In this document: positions 25,717 through 26,087 of the stretch, piece by piece
Layout: the number at the start of each line of letters is the position of its first letter
How positions within the stretch are numbered: position 1 is the first letter of the stretch
NCBI GenBank assembly: GCA_021160405.1
Contig: JAGHCO010000136.1
Span: 1 to 26,087, forward strand
From: Candidatus Aerophobota bacterium
Lineage (GTDB): Bacteria; Aerophobota; Aerophobia; Aerophobales; JAGHCO01
Length of the DNA stretch: 26,087 nucleotides
Direction: 5' to 3'
Translations under genes and position numbers: made by a program
The notes under the pieces: generated by a model
Seen by the model: the letters and a program-made list of their open reading frames with translations, nothing else
Told to the model about the DNA's origin: nothing
Databases searched by the model: none

Positions 25717-25774
25717 AAAAAAGGGGACAGGCTACTTTTTTCTCCAAAAAAGGGGACAGGCTACTTTTTTCTCC
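25717..25774. repeat. two perfect tandem copies of a 29-bp repeat
   Basis: Copies at 25717-25745 and 25746-25774 are identical. Each has an A6 run, GGGGACAGGCTAC, a T6 run and CTCC. The A-run/T-run ends and GGGGACAGGCTAC core resemble sequences I associate with REP-associated (IS200-like) tyrosine transposases. No transposase gene is in the window. The tract borders the 5' end of the AlbA_2 gene. Confidence 0.8.
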
Positions 25775-25944
25775 TCTGAGTGTAAGAATTTCTAATAGAG
25801 GGAAAATAATCCCAGCCAATAGGGATAAGACAGCAATTTATTATCTTATTATAGACATTGATTTTTTCAGTGTACTATTCAGCCACCAAGACACAAAGAC
25901 ACCAAGTAAACCCGGTCTTAAAATTTTTAACGTCCTCTGTATCT

Positions 25945-26016
25945 TCAGTGGTTAATTTTTTTAGCCAATGTGGAGAAATTTTTCTTTAATTCTTTAACTT
26001 TCACCTCTATTAGCAT
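25945..26016 (-). pseudogene. 23-codon open frame ending in a repeat element
   Basis: On the minus strand ATG (26014-26016) begins MLIEVKVKELKKNFSTLAKK and stops at TGA 25945-25947, inside the dispersed repeat. AGGTGG lies 9 bases upstream. A TTGACA-N17-TAGAAA promoter candidate (26031-26059) is close, but a transcript from it would begin near or after the ribosome site, so the two do not fit well together. It may be the start of a gene cut short by repeat insertion, or chance. Confidence 0.2.
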
Positions 26017-26030
26017 TTTTACAGGCCACC

Positions 26031-26059
26031 TTTCTATATTATCAGGGAAGCATTGTCAA
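26031..26059 (-). promoter_or_regulatory. candidate minus-strand promoter
   Basis: TTGACA (complement of 26054-26059) and TAGAAA (complement of 26031-26036) are 17 bases apart, reading leftward toward the AlbA_2 gene about 370 bases away. It could serve that gene or a lost one. Confidence 0.35.
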
Positions 26060-26087
26060 ATTCCTTTTCCCTCTTCCCCTGCGGGAG

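Larger units (their letters stand above)
25775..26087. other. gene-poor, repeat-bearing right end
   Basis: No substantial gene is visible. A dispersed repeat occupies about 25880-25955: the arm CAGCCACCAAGACAC... at 25880-25906 and a degraded opposite arm near 25932-25955 (CTCTGTATCTTCAGTGGTTAA). The remainder is AT-rich, apart from a candidate minus-strand promoter and a short open frame listed separately. Confidence 0.5.

Noticed and set aside
24258..26087. CRISPR array from the repeated elements on the right side
   Set aside because: The 29-bp copies touch without spacers and the other repeats are inverted and irregularly spaced; no cas genes.

Overview
This is a 26 kb stretch of low-GC bacterial chromosome. 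It suggests an anaerobic, fermentative or acetogen-like bacterium: it has a four-subunit ferredoxin-type pyruvate oxidoreductase, Pta and AckA, a two-subunit glycine decarboxylase, and no respiratory genes. Dispersed palindromic repeats in the gaps are of a kind common in uncultivated bacterial genomes. I cannot name the phylum from sequence alone; an uncultured candidate-phylum bacterium is the most I would say.

Layout. Positions 1-3773: the first codons of a divergent gene, then valS coupled by ATGA to a YqhQ/DUF1385 membrane protein. Positions 3835-4000 hold degraded repeat and fragment material. Positions 3988-13851 form one long minus-strand operon. In transcription order it reads: class I aminotransferase; a 1117-residue fusion of serine hydroxymethyltransferase and glycine-cleavage T protein; gcvH; a C-terminal scrap of a THEP1-type NTPase; a protein related to the reactivation domain of B12-dependent methionine synthase; a frameshifted alanine racemase pseudogene; gcvPA; gcvPB. 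A FadR-type GntR regulator lies just upstream of this operon. It is divergent from a plus-strand transketolase whose leader holds a promoter, two palindromes and a terminator-like hairpin.

Positions 16901-22377 form a second minus-strand operon, porC-porD-porA-porB-pta-ackA, with a clear promoter in front of porC. It encodes the full pyruvate to acetyl-CoA to acetyl phosphate to acetate route. Upstream lie an APC-type amino acid transporter fused to a PTS EIIA-like domain and an AlbA_2/ATPase (RecG-like, Schlafen-related) protein. The right end holds a tandem 29-bp repeat and other dispersed repeats.

How the genes fit together: P1/P2, H and T proteins with SHMT interconvert CO2, NH3, methylene-THF, glycine and serine. 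Pyruvate oxidoreductase, Pta and AckA handle the step between pyruvate and acetate with ATP gain. No L protein, lipoate enzyme, or serine deaminase to join glycine/serine to pyruvate is present, so the joined pathway is an inference. The most unusual item is the SHMT-T fusion. It contains an extra, internally shortened GcvT-like domain between its two enzymes and a roughly 30-residue insert near the start of the SHMT part.
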